A stretch of DNA of 12,019 nt from Bryobacteraceae bacterium. Its GTDB lineage: Bacteria; Acidobacteriota; Terriglobia; Bryobacterales; Bryobacteraceae. The notes beneath the pieces were generated by a model, which saw only the letters and a program-made list of their open reading frames with translations, was not told the origin of the DNA and searched no databases. The first letter of the stretch is position 1, and each line of letters opens with the position of its first letter. The stretch lies in the NCBI GenBank assembly GCA_030039005.1, contig JASHQT010000609.1, positions 1 to 12,019 on the forward strand. The letters are read 5' to 3'. Positions 1 through 7,156 of the stretch are shown piece by piece. Both the position numbers and the translations under genes were made by a program.

Positions 1-557
1 AGGACCTGTCCCACTTCCACGCCGACATTGAAACTGACGATGTTCGTCACTAGGCCGTTCTTTGAAAGGGACAGCTCCTGCAGCTTCGTCGCCAGGCCAA
101 ATCCGTGAAACAGGCCGAAGATCAGCACGGCGAGCTTCGTGTTCGGCTCGAACCCTAGAAATCGCCGGAACCCGTCCATGTTGTCGAACGCTTTGTATAC
201 CACCGAGAATCCGATAATTGCATCGATCACGTATGGGTTGGCGTGAACTCCTCCGAGGACTCCACCCAATAATGTAATGCTGTGCCCCAGCGTAAAAAGA
301 CTCACGTACTGAACGATATCTTTGAGCCGATACAAAAAGAAGATCACGCCCACCAGAAACGCGATGTGATCGTAGCCGGTGACCATGTGCTTGGCCCCCA
401 AGTAAATAAACGCCGCGATCGCCGCCCCCTGGTTCGACTCAACAAACGATGCGTCGCGCTTGGACACATTGTGTGCCAAGGCGGCACCGGGAAATAGAAG
501 CATCGCCACGATAAAGAGGATTGCCCCGGTCGGGGCTAGCCTCCTCAAGAGCGCCAT
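1..557 (-). CDS. HupE/UreJ-family nickel-permease-like membrane protein (C-terminus truncated by window edge)
   Basis: The minus strand reads open from an ATG at 557 to the window edge, giving 185 codons. The protein starts with a signal-peptide-like segment (residues 1-28, ending PGAALA before HN) and continues as hydrophobic helices. Family marks are seen: HX5DH at residues 57-64 (H57, D63, H64), LGHSIT at 90-95, LFGLFHGFGLA-type sequence near 147-155 with FHG at 150-152, and FNVGVEVGQ at 176-184. HupE/UreJ proteins are nickel permeases serving hydrogenase or urease, and HX5DH is one of their conserved motifs. The second motif keeps FHG but lacks the following His-Gly-x-Glu, so the substrate could differ. 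The start codon overlaps the stop of the cytochrome gene by one base (TAATG), implying translational coupling. Many relatives of this branch are uncharacterised, so family membership is firm but nickel transport is inferred, helped by nikR in the same window. Confidence 0.88.
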   Translation of the reverse strand, partial: MALLRRLAPTGAILFIVAMLLFPGAALAHNVSKRDASFVESNQGAAIAAFIYLGAKHMVTGYDHIAFLVGVIFFLYRLKDIVQYVSLFTLGHSITLLGGVLGGVHANPYVIDAIIGFSVVYKAFDNMDGFRRFLGFEPNTKLAVLIFGLFHGFGLATKLQELSLSKNGLVTNIVSFNVGVEVGQV

Positions 558-1108
558 TACTTGCACCTGTCTTCAAGCGTCGGTTTTTCGCGCCACTTGT
601 CGTGGCAATTGGAGCAGGCCGTACTCAGGTCTCCCGCCGCGTTTACGATGTTGTCCATATTCTTGGATTGCGCGGCCTTGTACGCCGCCAGGCTGGTTTC
701 CCGCAAGCCCCGCACGAATTTCGCCCAATCCGGATTGTTGATCGGAACCGGAAGCCCATTCGCGCACTTACGCCCCGGTAGAATCAAAAGATTAGCGGCC
801 TCCGAAAGCGCCCTGGCGCTGTTTTCCACAGCCGTCCATCCCCCGTAGCTGCTGGCCAACGGATTCGGCGATAGCGAGGGATCCTTGGCAGGCGGCACCT
901 TGGCGGGATCGTCTTCTTGCGCGAAAAAGATCACGTTGGAGTTGGGGAAAAGAATACCGCGCATGAGCTGGCGCAAGTCTGCAACAACTTCGGGCTTCAT
1001 GGCTGACGCTGGCGCTGCCGGGGCTTTAGCCGCCTTGGGCGCCGACTGCTGCCCTTGGCAGACCCCCGCAAGGACGAGACAGAGAACGGCTATGGTAATT
1101 CGAGACAT
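557..1108 (-). CDS. Secreted cytochrome c'-like protein with C-terminal CSNCH haem motif
   Basis: This 183-residue protein begins with a short cleavable signal (about residues 1-19), then an Ala/Pro/Lys-rich linker (21-37) and a helical domain. A single c-type haem site, CSNCH, lies at residues 165-169, close to the C-terminus, which is the layout of cytochrome c' (class II) four-helix-bundle proteins. The segment GILFPNSNVIFF resembles a phrase I associate with acidobacterial cytochromes of this type. A further Cys lies at residue 182. The protein should be periplasmic, with haem attached by the cytochrome c maturation system. A weak GGTGAT ribosome site precedes the ATG. Its stop overlaps the start of the HupE-like gene, so the two are made together. 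An electron-transfer or ligand-sensing role beside a metal permease is plausible, but the partner is unknown. Confidence 0.82.
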   Translation of the reverse strand: MSRITIAVLCLVLAGVCQGQQSAPKAAKAPAAPASAMKPEVVADLRQLMRGILFPNSNVIFFAQEDDPAKVPPAKDPSLSPNPLASSYGGWTAVENSARALSEAANLLILPGRKCANGLPVPINNPDWAKFVRGLRETSLAAYKAAQSKNMDNIVNAAGDLSTACSNCHDKWREKPTLEDRCK

Positions 1109-1127
1109 TCTTGATCACCGTTGATAC

Positions 1128-1146
1128 CGGCGGACTCATTCCGCCG
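1128..1146. other. Hairpin upstream of the cytochrome gene
   Basis: A perfect 7-bp inverted repeat, CGGCGGA-ctcat-TCCGCCG, lies 20 bases upstream of the cytochrome start and covers the stop codon of the possible 63-residue ORF. There is no T-tract on either side. It could be a 5' leader hairpin that tunes translation or mRNA stability, or it may simply be GC-rich coincidence. Confidence 0.4.
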
Positions 1147-1327
1147 CTTCACCTTTCCAGGGCTTGACAGTTTTCCAGACCGGCGGGCTAGGCCTGCTAA
1201 AGAACTCCCTCATCCACTTGCTTTTGCCCCCCGCATTCGACGCTTTGCGCGTGCGCCTCCTCTTCTTAACCGGAATCCCCAAGTGCTGACGCACGTTCGG
1301 TCTGTCCACGCTAGTTGCCTTTGCCAT
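1136..1327 (-). CDS. Possible small basic hypothetical protein (63 aa)
   Basis: A 63-codon minus-strand frame encodes a strongly basic protein with the cluster KKRRRTRK at residues 21-28 and a tail rich in Trp, Pro and Lys. I do not recognise it. It lies in the right orientation, 27 bases upstream of the cytochrome gene, and could be the first gene of that operon. Against it: no convincing ribosome site precedes the ATG, there is no signal peptide although its neighbours are exported, and the frame is short enough to arise by chance in GC-rich DNA. If it is not real, the stretch is simply a long leader for the cytochrome mRNA. Confidence 0.3.
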   Translation of the reverse strand: MAKATSVDRPNVRQHLGIPVKKRRRTRKASNAGGKSKWMREFFSRPSPPVWKTVKPWKGEAAE

Positions 1328-1382
1328 GGACAGACAGACCTAAGAGGGTATCACGCGGTTACCCGAAATGGATGGATCCCAC

Positions 1383-1415
1383 GGTCTTAGAGCGGTCAGT
1401 GACCGGTCACTAACC
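1383..1415. promoter_or_regulatory. Tandem 11-bp operator-like element (site A)
   Basis: Three GGTC units start exactly 11 bp apart at 1383, 1394 and 1405. The second is GGTCAGTGACC and the third GGTCACTAACC; the first (GGTCTTAGAGC) is degenerate. Units two and three together contain the perfect 14-bp palindrome AGTGACCGGTCACT (1398-1411), extendable to 22 bp with one mismatched pair. This is the size and symmetry expected for a dimeric repressor such as a TetR-family protein. It lies upstream of the cytochrome-permease operon. The same unit recurs at 11542, 11564 and 11738. Confidence 0.7.
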
Positions 1416-1448
1416 ACGGCGATCCATTGGTTTGCAGGCTAATCATGC

Positions 1449-1476
1449 CTCCGACGGAGCTCATACTCTATGAGCT
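1449..1476. repeat. Two adjacent hairpin-forming palindromes downstream of receptor A
   Basis: CTCCG-a-CGGAG occupies 1449-1459. It runs directly into an 8-bp perfect inverted repeat, AGCTCATA-ctc-TATGAGCT, at 1458-1476. They lie about 110 bp past the stop of the minus-strand receptor A. Neither has a following T-run, so an intrinsic terminator is not clearly supported. A 3' stabilising structure or a second operator for the downstream operon are alternatives. Confidence 0.5.
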
Positions 1477-1585
1477 ACGAGCCCAACGCCCTCGCGAAAG
1501 GCCCCATTCGTAGTTGACGCGCTGGTTGGCGTGTGGCACGGCTGCGGCCCCAAGGGCGGACGGCTCGACCTTCAGCGGGCCCACG

Positions 1586-4500
1586 TCAGAAACGGAACTT
1601 TGCCGCCGCTTGCATAAGACGCGGCGCCGCCGCGCTAATTACGTGTCCGAAATCAGGATCGGTGTCCACGCCTTCTACCGATTGAGGCCCATAAAACTGC
1701 GCATGGTTGAAGACATTGAAGGCCTCCATGCGGATATCCAAAGTCCAGGACTCCCTCAGCCGGATGGTCTTGCTGAGTTGAACGTCGAAGTTCTCGATGC
1801 CGGGCCCCTGGAAGCTGCGCCGCGAGGCATCCCCCAAGACTCCTAAGGGCTCCACCTCGAAAGCGCTGGTATTGAACACCGGCTTGCCGTTGCGCGGATT
1901 CTCATTGATGTCTAGCGGCCCACCGATGTACTGGGGCGTGTCCAACAGATTGTTGTTCACGCCATTGCCGAGAGTTCCCAAGAGCGAGTTGTCGGTGTCG
2001 TCAATAAGTGTGACCGGTAGACCTTCCGAGAAACGCATCGTTCCAGAAATGCTCCAGCCATCGGTCAGCCGATTCCCCCCAAAGAAATGCTCAAACGGGA
2101 GATAGTACGTGTACGTGATCACGACGTCCTGAGGGATGTTCCAGGCCGAGATCGCGCGAGTGAGCCGCAGGTCGAAGGGGTTAGTTTCCTCGCCAATGTA
2201 CGATGCGTCGTCGATAGACTTGGACCAGGTGTAGCCGACCAAGAGCGTGGAGTTGGAGCCGATCTTTGCCCGGAGATTCACCTCCAGCGCGTTGTAATTA
2301 GAGTTGCCGATGGTCTTTTGCGCTGTCATGGATCCGAAATCCGGCCCAAGGCCAACACGGGTTCCTTGATAAACCTGACCGGAGGCGGAAGTGTAAACGG
2401 CGTCTTCGCCGTAGGGCCCACAAGTCGGGCTTCCCGGAGCGACGTCACTGGGCTGGCTCAAGCTTAGGCACAACGCCGGGTTTCCGCTATTGGTTGGCAC
2501 CAGCACCAAGATATGGTGACCTTGGTTGCCCACATAGCTCGCGGTGAGCAGCACGTTGTTCCCGATCTGCCGTTGAATCGAAAACATGAAGTTCTCCGTA
2601 TAGGGCACGCTGTTGCGGTAATAGAAGTAAGGGTCCGCGCTGATCGGAGTCACCGCGGCCCAGTTGAAGACCGTGTACGGATTCGACTGCGAAACTCCGT
2701 GTGGCGGGAAGGTAAATGGATAAGGATCCGTATTCACGTACCCATTGGCCGAGTTGATGAAAGGCTGTGCGAACTCTGGCGGAGACGGGCTCAGATAGTT
2801 GTACCCGAAGGGGGGCACACCGTACATGATTCCCGCATCAATGCCTTGAAATGCAGTGTAGAAAATGCCGTAGCTGGCGCGAATGCTGCTCTTGCCCGAG
2901 TCGCCAAAGATCTTTTTCAGAATTCCGTCGCTGAAATTCGGCGAATACGCGGCGCCGATGCGCGGCGCGAAGTTATGGGTTTTTGCCGGGGACAGCGTCG
3001 GAGGGATGCCCGGGTCGCCGGGCACAACTACTCCAGGTATTGCATTCGGGTAGAGCACCGACTGTTGGCCGGGAACGATGGTTTGGATTTCGCCGTACTT
3101 CTCCGACCATGGCTCAATCAGCTCCCAACGCAGACCGTAGTTCAGCGTAAGGTTCGGCCGCGCTTTCCAGCTGTCTTCTACGAACGCGGCGCCATAATGA
3201 TTGCGCAAATAAAAGCGTTGGCCGGTGGTCTGCGTGAAATTACTCGGCAGCCCGAGCAGGAAATCGGCGAACGGATCTCCCGTCTCCGTCCCGAGGAAGC
3301 TGAACGTTCCGTTAAAGGTGCCGTTCGGATTTTCGTTGACCTGGTTGTTATGGAACTGGCCGCCGAACTTGATCGTGTGCGCGCCCCATACCTTCGAGAT
3401 CGAATCGCTTAAATAGAGAGTGTTGTTCCATTGGTCGGTATTGGTGATAGGGACGCCCATCACAAAGTCCGGAAAGACGAGATTCTCGATCCCTTCGAAC
3501 TCCGGCGCCTGAACCACGATGCCGCCATTGGCCGCACCTGTGACAAACCCCTGGGACGCAAGCGAGTAACTGGGACCTGCGCCGCCATGAGGCTGCCCAA
3601 TGTTATTCACATTCCTCAGAAAGCCGGCATGCGCCTCGTTGACCATGGTCAGACTTAGAATCTTGGTATCGCCGATGCTGATCTCCTGCGCCTGCCCTAT
3701 GGTCAAAGCGTCGAATCCAGGGACAGTGGCCCCTCCCTGACCGCCGGGATAAGGGTTATCCAGGCGGTAGTTGTCAACGAAGTAGTAACCAAAAATCGTG
3801 CCGGCGCGCGTGTTGGCATCGATGCGGCCGCCTGCTTTATCGTCCCGGACCGTCTCGGGGTAGTTCGAAGTGGAGAACAAGTCGCTCCCAATGTTCGCAG
3901 CGGGAATATATTTCAGCAGGTCTTGCGCGACGGGAGACCAGACCGATTGTGGGATGATCGCGTTGGGAAACACGCATTGATTGCCAGAGGAGCAGCCAGG
4001 CGTATAAAACGGTTCGCCGCTACTCACGGAATAGCCGAGCTTGTTTTGCAATTGCGTCGCTGCGTAAGCTCCGGCCACCGTGCCGGTCAAAAGGCTTTCC
4101 GCATCGGAGAAATTGCCTGTGCGTTCCTGATTGGACATAACCGTGGTCACCGGCGAGGTAATTCCTTCGGTGGTCTCTGTGTGCTGATAGTCCAAAAAGA
4201 AGAACAGCTTGTTTTTGAGAATAGGCCCGCCAATCGTGCCGCCCGGCTGATTTTGCCGGTACAGCCCCCTCTGAGCATCGAAGAAGTTTCGCGCGTCCAG
4301 GTCCGTATTCCTCAAGAACTCGAAGGCGCTGCCGTGGAGTTGGTTGCTCCCGGAGCGGGTGATGACATTAACCATCCCTCCGTTATAGTTGCCGTACTCA
4401 GTGTCAAAGTTGTTCGTGAGGACGCGGAACTCCTCGATCGCGTCCAGGTTCGGGATCACGGACGTTCCCCCGTTCATCCCCTCCTGTACGTCGATCGCAT

Positions 4501-5140
4501 TCACCATGAAGCCGTTGTTTGATTCGCGCTGGCCGTCGATGGACAAGTTTCCCGGATTCAGGTCGCCGGACGGATTGAGAGTGCCGGTGACACCCGCCAT
4601 GATGATGGAAGTTGGCGTCGAGGTCGTGACGGGGCTAACACCGGGTTGGATGGCAAGAAGATCGGTATAACTGCGCCCGTTCAAAGGAATGGCCTGGATT
4701 TGCTGCTCGCTCACCACTTCGCCCAAATGGGTCGCGACTGTGTCCGGCTGCGTTTGCACGTTCGCTTCAGTGGCAACAATGGTCACGGATTCGCTTTGCT
4801 CGCCGACTGCCAGTTCGGCATCCAGCGTCACGGCGGCGTCGGTGTCAATCGCTATGTTGGTTTTTCTTTGTGGCCCGAAACCAACGGCTTCGATGGTGAG
4901 ATCGTATTTGCCGACTGGGAGCGCTGGGAACGAATAGAATCCCCGGCTGTCCGACGTGGTCGTAAACTCCGCCTTCGTACCGATGTTGACCACGGTAAGC
5001 TTGCCGGCCGAGATCACCGCGCCGGTCGGGTCCTTCAGAACCCCGGAAAGGCTTCCCGCCGCAGCCGCCCACGCAAGATTTGCGGCGAACGCAAACAATA
5101 CCGCCGCTGCGACGACTCGGAGCTGAATTAAAGATTTCAT
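1586..5140 (-). CDS. Oar-like TonB-dependent outer-membrane receptor A (candidate nickel or nickel-chelate receptor)
   Basis: The 1184-residue protein starts at the ATG at 5140, which has GGGAGG four bases upstream and is followed directly by a signal peptide (residues 1 to about 25, ending NLAWA). The frame runs further upstream, but that extension has no signal-like character. After the signal come a carboxypeptidase-regulatory-like Ig fold (about 29-115, with SGVLKDPTGA and GFYSFPALPVGKYDL), a plug domain (about 140-270, with NGRSYTDLL and the end VNVITRSGSN), and a long beta-barrel ending in Phe (AAAKFRF). Such receptors import scarce ligands across the outer membrane with TonB-ExbBD energy; I see no obvious TonB box. 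A Cys pair (GCSSGNQC) and a second Cys region (ALCLSLSQP...PTCGP) are shared with receptor B. It is transcribed divergently from nikR, and the intervening DNA has two NikR-like inverted repeats 45-107 bp upstream of its start. A nickel role is inferred from this context only. Confidence 0.9.
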   Translation of the reverse strand: MKSLIQLRVVAAAVLFAFAANLAWAAAAGSLSGVLKDPTGAVISAGKLTVVNIGTKAEFTTTSDSRGFYSFPALPVGKYDLTIEAVGFGPQRKTNIAIDTDAAVTLDAELAVGEQSESVTIVATEANVQTQPDTVATHLGEVVSEQQIQAIPLNGRSYTDLLAIQPGVSPVTTSTPTSIIMAGVTGTLNPSGDLNPGNLSIDGQRESNNGFMVNAIDVQEGMNGGTSVIPNLDAIEEFRVLTNNFDTEYGNYNGGMVNVITRSGSNQLHGSAFEFLRNTDLDARNFFDAQRGLYRQNQPGGTIGGPILKNKLFFFLDYQHTETTEGITSPVTTVMSNQERTGNFSDAESLLTGTVAGAYAATQLQNKLGYSVSSGEPFYTPGCSSGNQCVFPNAIIPQSVWSPVAQDLLKYIPAANIGSDLFSTSNYPETVRDDKAGGRIDANTRAGTIFGYYFVDNYRLDNPYPGGQGGATVPGFDALTIGQAQEISIGDTKILSLTMVNEAHAGFLRNVNNIGQPHGGAGPSYSLASQGFVTGAANGGIVVQAPEFEGIENLVFPDFVMGVPITNTDQWNNTLYLSDSISKVWGAHTIKFGGQFHNNQVNENPNGTFNGTFSFLGTETGDPFADFLLGLPSNFTQTTGQRFYLRNHYGAAFVEDSWKARPNLTLNYGLRWELIEPWSEKYGEIQTIVPGQQSVLYPNAIPGVVVPGDPGIPPTLSPAKTHNFAPRIGAAYSPNFSDGILKKIFGDSGKSSIRASYGIFYTAFQGIDAGIMYGVPPFGYNYLSPSPPEFAQPFINSANGYVNTDPYPFTFPPHGVSQSNPYTVFNWAAVTPISADPYFYYRNSVPYTENFMFSIQRQIGNNVLLTASYVGNQGHHILVLVPTNSGNPALCLSLSQPSDVAPGSPTCGPYGEDAVYTSASGQVYQGTRVGLGPDFGSMTAQKTIGNSNYNALEVNLRAKIGSNSTLLVGYTWSKSIDDASYIGEETNPFDLRLTRAISAWNIPQDVVITYTYYLPFEHFFGGNRLTDGWSISGTMRFSEGLPVTLIDDTDNSLLGTLGNGVNNNLLDTPQYIGGPLDINENPRNGKPVFNTSAFEVEPLGVLGDASRRSFQGPGIENFDVQLSKTIRLRESWTLDIRMEAFNVFNHAQFYGPQSVEGVDTDPDFGHVISAAAPRLMQAAAKFRF

Positions 5141-5164
5141 CCTGCCTCCCGATTCCACTCCAAA

Positions 5165-5189
5165 GCTACGTTTGGACAACCTGCGTAGC
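5165..5189. repeat. Inverted repeat GCTACG-N13-CGTAGC
   Basis: A perfect 6-bp inverted repeat with a 13-bp spacer lies in the receptor A leader, and its right arm overlaps the left arm of the first NikR-like site. The arms read outward relative to the GTAGCAC half-sites. It may be an alternative binding register, an mRNA hairpin, or a chance by-product of the repeated half-site. Confidence 0.4.
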
Positions 5190-5211
5190 ACGCTTGTCAG
5201 TTTCGTGATAC
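5185..5211. promoter_or_regulatory. nikR box: Candidate NikR operator 1
   Basis: GTAGCAC (5185-5191), a 13-bp spacer, then GTGATAC (5205-5211) form a 27-bp inverted repeat with one mismatch. NikR tetramers bind long dyads made of two short half-sites with a wide spacer (6-16-6, 28 bp, in Escherichia coli), so the geometry fits. It lies 45 bp upstream of the receptor A start and 90 bp upstream of nikR. Assignment to NikR is inferred from this geometry and from the adjacent nikR gene. Confidence 0.65.
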
Positions 5212-5220
5212 TAACACGCG

Positions 5221-5247
5221 ATAGCACGTTCATGCAATCCGTGCTAC
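5221..5247. promoter_or_regulatory. nikR box: Candidate NikR operator 2
   Basis: ATAGCAC (5221-5227), a 13-bp spacer, then GTGCTAC (5241-5247) repeat the layout of operator 1. The inner six bases of each arm pair perfectly. The centres of the two dyads are 36 bp apart. A pair of sites with identical arm length and spacer is unlikely by chance and points to one regulator controlling receptor A, nikR, or both. Confidence 0.68.
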
Positions 5248-5288
5248 TAGCAGGTCGACGAGTTCGCACGGCTCCAGATCGCCTCGGA

Positions 5289-5294
5289 TAAAAT
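5289..5294 (+). promoter_or_regulatory. Possible -10 box of nikR (leaderless transcript)
   Basis: TAAAAT lies seven bases before the nikR ATG, with no Shine-Dalgarno sequence between them. If this is the -10 element, transcription would start at or just before the ATG and nikR would be leaderless. No good -35 is seen at the right distance, so this is tentative. Confidence 0.3.
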
Positions 5295-5301
5295 CACGGA
5301 T

Positions 5302-5724
5302 ATGCCCGAACTGCGGCGCTTCGGCGTGGCTATCGAAGATAACTTACTGGATCAGTTCGACAAGCTGATGGAAAAGCGGGGTTATACCAACCGGTCGGAG
5401 GCCTTTCGCGACCTGGCCCGAGCCGAACTCGTGAAAGAGGCCGCGCAGAACCCGAGTGCCACCGTGGTGGGTACGGTGACCATCGTTTATGACCATCACG
5501 TGCGCTTACTCAGCGAAAAGCTCACCGAGCTGCAACACCAGCACCACAAGTGTGTTGTGTCGGCGCTGCACGTCCATCTGGACCATGACAATTGCTTGGA
5601 GGTGATTGTGCTCCGCGGCAAGGCCAAAGACGTGCAACAGATCGCCGACTCCCTAATCGCTACCAAAGGCGTCAGACATGGCCGCCTCATTGTGGCCGTG
5701 GCCGATTCTTCACGTCAACACTGA
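5302..5724 (+). CDS. nikR: Nickel-responsive transcriptional regulator NikR
   Basis: This 140-residue protein has the full NikR layout. A ribbon-helix-helix DNA-binding domain (residues 1 to about 48) has the beta strand LRRFGVAIE and the helix motif NRSEAFRDLAR. An ACT-like nickel-binding and tetramerisation domain follows (about 53-134), containing HVHLDHDNCLE and ending GVRHGRL. Aligning by eye with Escherichia coli NikR, whose ligands are H76, H87, H89 and C95, gives H79, H90, H92 and C98 here, so the high-affinity site is intact. Nickel-loaded NikR usually represses nickel-uptake genes. The gene is divergent from receptor A, with two matching inverted repeats between them, and convergent with the porin operon, leaving only 21 bp between the stops. 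Its own start has no ribosome site, so a leaderless message is possible. Length and motifs make the identification secure; its targets here are inferred. Confidence 0.97.
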   Translation: MPELRRFGVAIEDNLLDQFDKLMEKRGYTNRSEAFRDLARAELVKEAAQNPSATVVGTVTIVYDHHVRLLSEKLTELQHQHHKCVVSALHVHLDHDNCLEVIVLRGKAKDVQQIADSLIATKGVRHGRLIVAVADSSRQH

Positions 5725-5745
5725 CGGCCTTGATGACAGCATTCC

Positions 5746-7116
5746 TTATCGGGGCAGTTCAAATTCCCAGTGCAGCCTGGCTCCAAGAATTGACACCGGC
5801 CCTCGGTCACGGTTGAAAGCCGGGTTGTCAACAAACTGGTAGTCCAGCGTGAGATGTGTATTTCTCCAAACGTCGAAATCGTAGTACGTTTCCAGAACCT
5901 TCTCCCAGCCGTAGTTCAGCTTGCCGTCGCCGTCGAGTATATCTTCGCCCCCGGCTTCGAGGAATGCCTGGTTGGCCCGCGATGCGCCGCTGAGCACGCC
6001 GGCGAAGCCGAGAGTATCGTGGGGGCGATGCCATGGTTTACCTTTGACGCTTATACCTAACGAACCCGTGTAATCGATATCGGTGAATGTCCACGCATCT
6101 TGCTGGCCGTCATTCCAGCCCAGGCGCGAAAATAGACCCACGTTTGGGCTTAGTTCCTGTTCCCAGTTCAGCCCGAAGCCGTACTTGAACTGATAGGAAC
6201 GCAATGAGTCGGGGATGTCGGCTCCCGACCCCGCGGGCGCATTTGGCCCGGGGGGATTGGCGAGCAAATATGCGGTTGCCACCCTGTAATTGACGAACTT
6301 CGCTTGATCCAGCCACCCTAAAAACCGAACGGTCCCTGGATGATGGTCGAAGCTGTAGCGACGCTCGATTTCCGCGGCCATCGCCCATGACTTTAGAAAA
6401 GGGCCGTATTCACCACGCGCTGGCCACATGATGTACTGATCGTCGCCGGTGAATCCATTCTTCACGCTAGGCATTTGGAAGAACGTGTAACGCAAGGCCC
6501 ATTTGGGTTGATTCAATTCGATGGCAATACCCGTAGTATTGCCCACGGTATCCTGCCCATAATCGAAACTAGTGTTGGCCATGAAGGCCCAGTTCATAAA
6601 TTGACTATGCGCATCGCCTGCATAACTGTTTTGGTCGACGATGTCCTCCGGGTCGAAGCGGCCGAGAGTAATTGTGAGCCGGCGTGTATCTTGCTTTCCA
6701 GGAAGCGCAAAGCGGCCATCAGAAACGTCCTCCTCCTCACCGCCCAATCCGATGGTCTGCCGGATGAAGAGATGCGCCAACACGCCGTTGGGAACTACGG
6801 TGCCTGCTTTAAACGCGTCCCCGTTGGGGAAGTCTTCGATGCCAAAGGTCTTACTCAACCCGAACCCCTGCCACATCAAGCCGTCCACATGCGCCTCAGC
6901 GCCTGACCACAACCGCAACCCGGCGTAGACGTCGAGCGTTACAGTTTGCTGGACCTGGCTCTTGCTACTCAGGCTGTTCGGGCCGGAGTACTTGGCGGGA
7001 AAACTTGGGTCGCCCTGCACTATATCCGTGTTCTGAACGGAGAAGCTCCATTCAGATGGATCTTGTGCGTAGGCGGCCAGACACACCAATGGCAATAGCC
7101 ATCGAAAGCAATACAT
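5746..7116 (-). CDS. OprB-like outer-membrane porin
   Basis: The 456-residue protein has a short signal peptide (about residues 1-17, cleaved after AAYA), then many alternating aromatic strands typical of a beta-barrel. The N-terminal third contains a LWSGAEAHVDGLMWQG segment. The C-terminal end, with YYDFDVWRNTHLTLDYQF followed by NPAFNRDRGPVSILGARLH, matches the conserved end of OprB/carbohydrate-selective porins. AGGAGG sits four bases before the ATG. It is the last gene of a four-gene minus-strand operon, 40 bp after the Cys-rich gene, and runs convergently into nikR. OprB proteins are named for sugar uptake, but members next to metal genes may pass other small solutes. No sugar gene lies in the window, so a role in passive metal or chelate entry is my inference. 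Confidence 0.85.
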   Translation of the reverse strand: MYCFRWLLPLVCLAAYAQDPSEWSFSVQNTDIVQGDPSFPAKYSGPNSLSSKSQVQQTVTLDVYAGLRLWSGAEAHVDGLMWQGFGLSKTFGIEDFPNGDAFKAGTVVPNGVLAHLFIRQTIGLGGEEEDVSDGRFALPGKQDTRRLTITLGRFDPEDIVDQNSYAGDAHSQFMNWAFMANTSFDYGQDTVGNTTGIAIELNQPKWALRYTFFQMPSVKNGFTGDDQYIMWPARGEYGPFLKSWAMAAEIERRYSFDHHPGTVRFLGWLDQAKFVNYRVATAYLLANPPGPNAPAGSGADIPDSLRSYQFKYGFGLNWEQELSPNVGLFSRLGWNDGQQDAWTFTDIDYTGSLGISVKGKPWHRPHDTLGFAGVLSGASRANQAFLEAGGEDILDGDGKLNYGWEKVLETYYDFDVWRNTHLTLDYQFVDNPAFNRDRGPVSILGARLHWEFELPR

Positions 7117-7156
7117 ACAGCCTCCTGAATCGCGAACTCAAGATGTGAGGGAGCGA

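Larger units (their letters stand above)
1328..1585. other. Intergenic region between receptor A and the cytochrome-permease operon
   Basis: These 258 bases, or 477 if the 63-residue ORF is not real, carry no supported gene. They hold the three-unit GGTC repeat at 1383-1415 and the hairpin pair at 1449-1476. A weaker GGGTA/TACCC inverted repeat lies around 1344-1363. The promoter of the minus-strand cytochrome operon is probably here, but I cannot place its -35 and -10 boxes confidently. Confidence 0.6.

Noticed and set aside
1461..1473. TCATA...TATGA inside the 1458-1476 hairpin as a NikR site
   Set aside because: The half-sites resemble the Escherichia coli box, but the 3-bp spacer is far too short for a NikR tetramer.
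2513..3412. Long plus-strand open frame (299 codons) antisense to receptor A
   Set aside because: It lies wholly inside the receptor gene, which has clear domains; the frame gives Arg/Val-rich sequence without recognisable motifs, as expected for antisense GC-rich DNA.
5185..5247. Escherichia coli-type NikR box (GTATGA-N16-TCATAC)
   Set aside because: Not found in this region; the half-sites seen are of the TAGCAC type with a 13-bp spacer.
5141..5269. N-terminal 43-residue extension of receptor A
   Set aside because: It would run through both NikR-like dyads, has no signal character, and the internal ATG has a strong ribosome site and a signal peptide right after it.
5725..5745. Terminator between the convergent nikR and porin genes
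   Set aside because: No stable stem followed by a T-run is visible in the 21-bp gap or just around it.
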